Shown here in pieces: positions 15,282 through 17,235 of a DNA stretch of 17,235 nt (position 1 is its first letter; each line of letters opens with the position of its first letter). A program made the translations under genes and the position numbers. Under the pieces are notes generated by a model. It saw only the letters and a list, made by a program, of their open reading frames with translations, did no database searches and was not told where the DNA came from. Origin of the DNA: Candidatus Aminicenantota bacterium (GTDB lineage: Bacteria > Acidobacteriota > Aminicenantia > UBA2199); NCBI GenBank assembly GCA_020355945.1, contig CP070627.1, positions 309,425-326,659 on the forward strand. The letters run 5' to 3'.

Positions 15282-17235
15282 ATGAGTCTTGATAAAAAAT
15301 CCGCCAAAATGAATGAAAAAAATGTCCAGGATATTCTTGCATTAACCCCGATGCAGGAAGGGATGCTCTATCACTATCTGAAAAATCCTCAATGCGACCT
15401 CTATTTTGAGCAATTATCCCTGGGCATATCAGGTGAAATAGATTTAGAAATGTTTGAAAAGGCGTGGAATTATGTGATAGATACAAATGAAATGCTGCGA
15501 ACCTTATTCCGCTGGGAAAAAATGAAACATCCCATCCAGGTCGTCTTAAAGAAACACCACATTACACCCCTATACCACGATTTTTCCAATATGCACCGCA
15601 GTGAAAAAGAAAAATTAAGCCAGGAAGTAAAAATAAACGACAGGAAAAAGAAATTTGATCTCCGGGAAGTCCCCTGGCGCATTACCCTGTGCAAAATGGA
15701 AAAATCCCAATATGCGATGATAATTAGCAACCATCATATATTATATGACGGCTGGAGTAATGGAATTATTTTGCAGGAATTTTTTAATGCCTATAATGAT
15801 TTATCAAAAAGAAAAAAATTAATCAAACCCGTTAAAACCAAATTTAAAGAGTTTATCAAGTGGGGGCAAACCCGGGACAATAAAAAAGAGGAAAAATTCT
15901 GGAGAGACTACTTAAAGGGATTTGACACACCAACAGAACTTTCAATAAAGCGAAGAAGAAAAACCAGGGATATAATAAATACAGGAAAGCAGCGAATCAT
16001 TGTTGATAAGAATAGAAAAGAAGAACTGGGTTTTTTTATTAAAGAACATAAAATCACATTGGCCTCATTATTATATACTGCCTGGGGACTCTTATTACAG
16101 AAATATAACAATACAAAGGATGTCATTTTTGGAACAACGGTGTCAGGTAGGTCTGTGAAAATAAACGGAATAGAAGACATGGTCGGCTTATTCATCAATA
16201 CCCTGCCATTTCGAATGCAAACCGATTTCAATGAAAAAATATTAGACCACTTGCACAGGGTAAATGATTCACTGCAAATAAGAGAGGAATATGAACATTC
16301 CTCCCAGGTGAAAATAAAGGAATATAGTGAGTTAGACAATAATGAAGCATTTTTTGATACTATCCTGGTAATAGAGAATTATCCGTTAGAGCGCCTTTTG
16401 CTCCAGGAAAACAAAAACAGTCAATTATCTGTAAATTCATTTTCAATGGTTGAAATAACCAACTATGACTTAACCGTCGGTATTGTAATATCTGAAACCT
16501 TTGAAATAGATTTTACTTATAACCGGGCGTTTTTTGATGAAGAGACAATAGAAAGATTATTCAACCATTTCATTTTTCTAATAGGGGAAATAATAGATAA
16601 TCCGGGAAGGAAGTCATCAGGAATTGGGATTATATCAGAAGAAGAGAAAAAACAGGTGTTATATGAGTTTAACGACACAGGAGCCGAATATCCGGGAGAT
16701 AAGACAATTCATCAATTGCTCGAGGAGCAGGTAGATCGAACACCGGATCATGTTGCCCTTATAGGAGAAATCCCAAATTCCAAATCCCAAATTCCAAACA
16801 AAGAGGCGCCCTTCGGGCAAATAAACGCCTGCGGCGAGATCCAGCTTACTTACAAAGAATTTAATGATAAATCCAATCGATTGGCATGCCTGTTAATAGA
16901 AAAAGGTGTTCAACCCGACACCATTGTGGGCATCATGATGGAACGTTCCATTGAAATGCCAGTCAGCATATTCGCAATTCTTAAAGCCGGCGGCGCCTAT
17001 CTGCCCATTGACCCCAATTACCCAGAAGAGCGGGTAAACTATATGCTGGCAGATTCAAAAGTAAAATTTTTAATAAAAAAAAGTAATATTTTTGGGGGGT
17101 CATCCTGCGAACAAGAATTATTTGTTTTGGACTTTGAACATTTGGAGTGGGAATTTGTTTCAAATTTCGAATTTCGAACTTCGAATTTAAATTCTTCAAA
17201 TCTCTGCTACATCATCTACACCTCCGGGTCCACGG
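15282..17235 (+). CDS. NRPS, 3'-partial: C-A (A domain cut at A3)
   Basis: Open from ATG 15282 to the right edge without a stop (651 whole codons). The ATG has only a weak upstream agga (15263-15266), but the C domain starts about 18 residues in (LTPMQEGMLYHYL) and a TGA lies upstream in frame, so it is the best start; a second in-frame ATG at 15309 is possible. The C domain (about 19-445) has an intact HHILYDGW (H151, H152, D156, G157) and MVGLFINTLP. The A domain begins near residue 463 with LTYKEF (A1) and LKAGGAYLPIDP (A2), and stops at YIIYTSGST (A3), before any pocket residue, so its substrate is unknown. Its PMQEGML/HHILYDGW style differs from the two other C domains here and is found in D-C-L and dual epimerising C domains as well as ordinary ones; I cannot choose. 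Confidence 0.95.
   Translation, partial: MSLDKKSAKMNEKNVQDILALTPMQEGMLYHYLKNPQCDLYFEQLSLGISGEIDLEMFEKAWNYVIDTNEMLRTLFRWEKMKHPIQVVLKKHHITPLYHDFSNMHRSEKEKLSQEVKINDRKKKFDLREVPWRITLCKMEKSQYAMIISNHHILYDGWSNGIILQEFFNAYNDLSKRKKLIKPVKTKFKEFIKWGQTRDNKKEEKFWRDYLKGFDTPTELSIKRRRKTRDIINTGKQRIIVDKNRKEELGFFIKEHKITLASLLYTAWGLLLQKYNNTKDVIFGTTVSGRSVKINGIEDMVGLFINTLPFRMQTDFNEKILDHLHRVNDSLQIREEYEHSSQVKIKEYSELDNNEAFFDTILVIENYPLERLLLQENKNSQLSVNSFSMVEITNYDLTVGIVISETFEIDFTYNRAFFDEETIERLFNHFIFLIGEIIDNPGRKSSGIGIISEEEKKQVLYEFNDTGAEYPGDKTIHQLLEEQVDRTPDHVALIGEIPNSKSQIPNKEAPFGQINACGEIQLTYKEFNDKSNRLACLLIEKGVQPDTIVGIMMERSIEMPVSIFAILKAGGAYLPIDPNYPEERVNYMLADSKVKFLIKKSNIFGGSSCEQELFVLDFEHLEWEFVSNFEFRTSNLNSSNLCYIIYTSGST
16768..16795 (+). 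repeat. Perfect 14-mer tandem duplication in coding frame
   Basis: aaatcccaaattcc occurs at 16768-16781 and 16782-16795. The unit is not a multiple of three, yet the frame stays open and gives a Ser/Asn/Pro-rich loop (IPNSKSQIPN) between the start of the A domain and its A1 motif. Such AT-rich strings are familiar to me as dispersed intergenic repeats in some bacterial genomes. Confidence 0.85.
16808..16836 (+). repeat. Two small GC hairpins in coding frame
   Basis: GCCC-ttc-GGGC at 16808-16818 and CGCC-tgc-GGCG at 16826-16836 follow the 14-mer repeat directly. They encode the rest of the inserted loop before LTYKEF. Each has a 4-base stem and 3-base loop, so alone they are weak; their pairing and position next to a tandem repeat make insertion plausible. 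Confidence 0.5.
17164..17191 (+). repeat. Heptamer tandem repeat (ATTTCGA) in coding frame
   Basis: atttcga at 17164-17170 and 17171-17177, acttcga at 17178-17184 and a degenerate atttaaa at 17185-17191. It encodes a loop just before the A3 core (YIIYTSGST). The serine-type A domain has its own, unrelated hexamer repeat at the same place. On the other strand it reads as the aaattcgaa-type string known from dispersed repeats. Confidence 0.8.

Noticed and set aside
15180..15284. The third and fourth genes as one gene broken by a stop
   Set aside because: They share a frame, but there are stops at 15180-15182 and 15234-15236 and each side has its own complete C domain, so two subunits fit better.
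15908..16339. 143-residue antisense open frame
   Set aside because: It lies over the C domain of the last gene, whose motifs are intact on the + strand.
16768..17191. CRISPR-like or satellite array at the right end
   Set aside because: The repeats are 7 and 14 bases, differ from each other, have no spacers and lie inside an open A-domain frame.

Overview
The window lies wholly inside a large hybrid non-ribosomal peptide synthetase / type I polyketide synthase (NRPS-PKS) locus. Four genes follow one another on the + strand with gaps of 2, 62 and 99 bases. The first is cut by the left edge and the last by the right edge. I see no regulator, transporter, phosphopantetheinyl transferase, thioesterase, RNA gene, mobile element or CRISPR array.

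The DNA is AT-leaning, with GC-rich patches. The protein style, and short dispersed-type repeats embedded in the coding frames, remind me of uncultured bacteria such as Candidatus Aminicenantes. That is an impression from memory, not a sequence match, and the taxon should be treated as unknown.

Layout: (1) 2-4405, end of an adenylation (A) domain with a cysteine-like pocket, a peptidyl carrier (PCP), a condensation domain (C), an A domain with a serine signature, and a PCP. (2) 4408-9129, one PKS module: ketosynthase (KS), malonyl-type acyltransferase (AT), ketoreductase (KR), acyl carrier (ACP). (3) 9192-15182, a second PKS module (KS-AT-KR-PCP) fused to a C-terminal C domain. (4) 15282 to the right edge, a C domain and the first part of an A domain.

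Read collinearly, the line would join a Cys-like residue to Ser, extend the Ser thioester by one malonyl unit and reduce the keto group, extend and possibly reduce again, then condense the product with an amino acid chosen by the fourth protein. This would give a hydroxylated amino-polyketide segment inside a peptide.

The most interesting points are these. Carrier domains and C-terminal tails sort by the downstream partner (KS or C) rather than by the upstream chemistry, and the two proteins that feed a KS share an M-x-D-T-I tail that could be a docking motif. Two C domains are consecutive across the third/fourth gene junction, and the first has HHxxxDL instead of HHxxxDG. The third protein also has variant AT motifs and a changed KR cofactor segment. 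Finally, short repeats sit in frame in loops of the A and AT domains.
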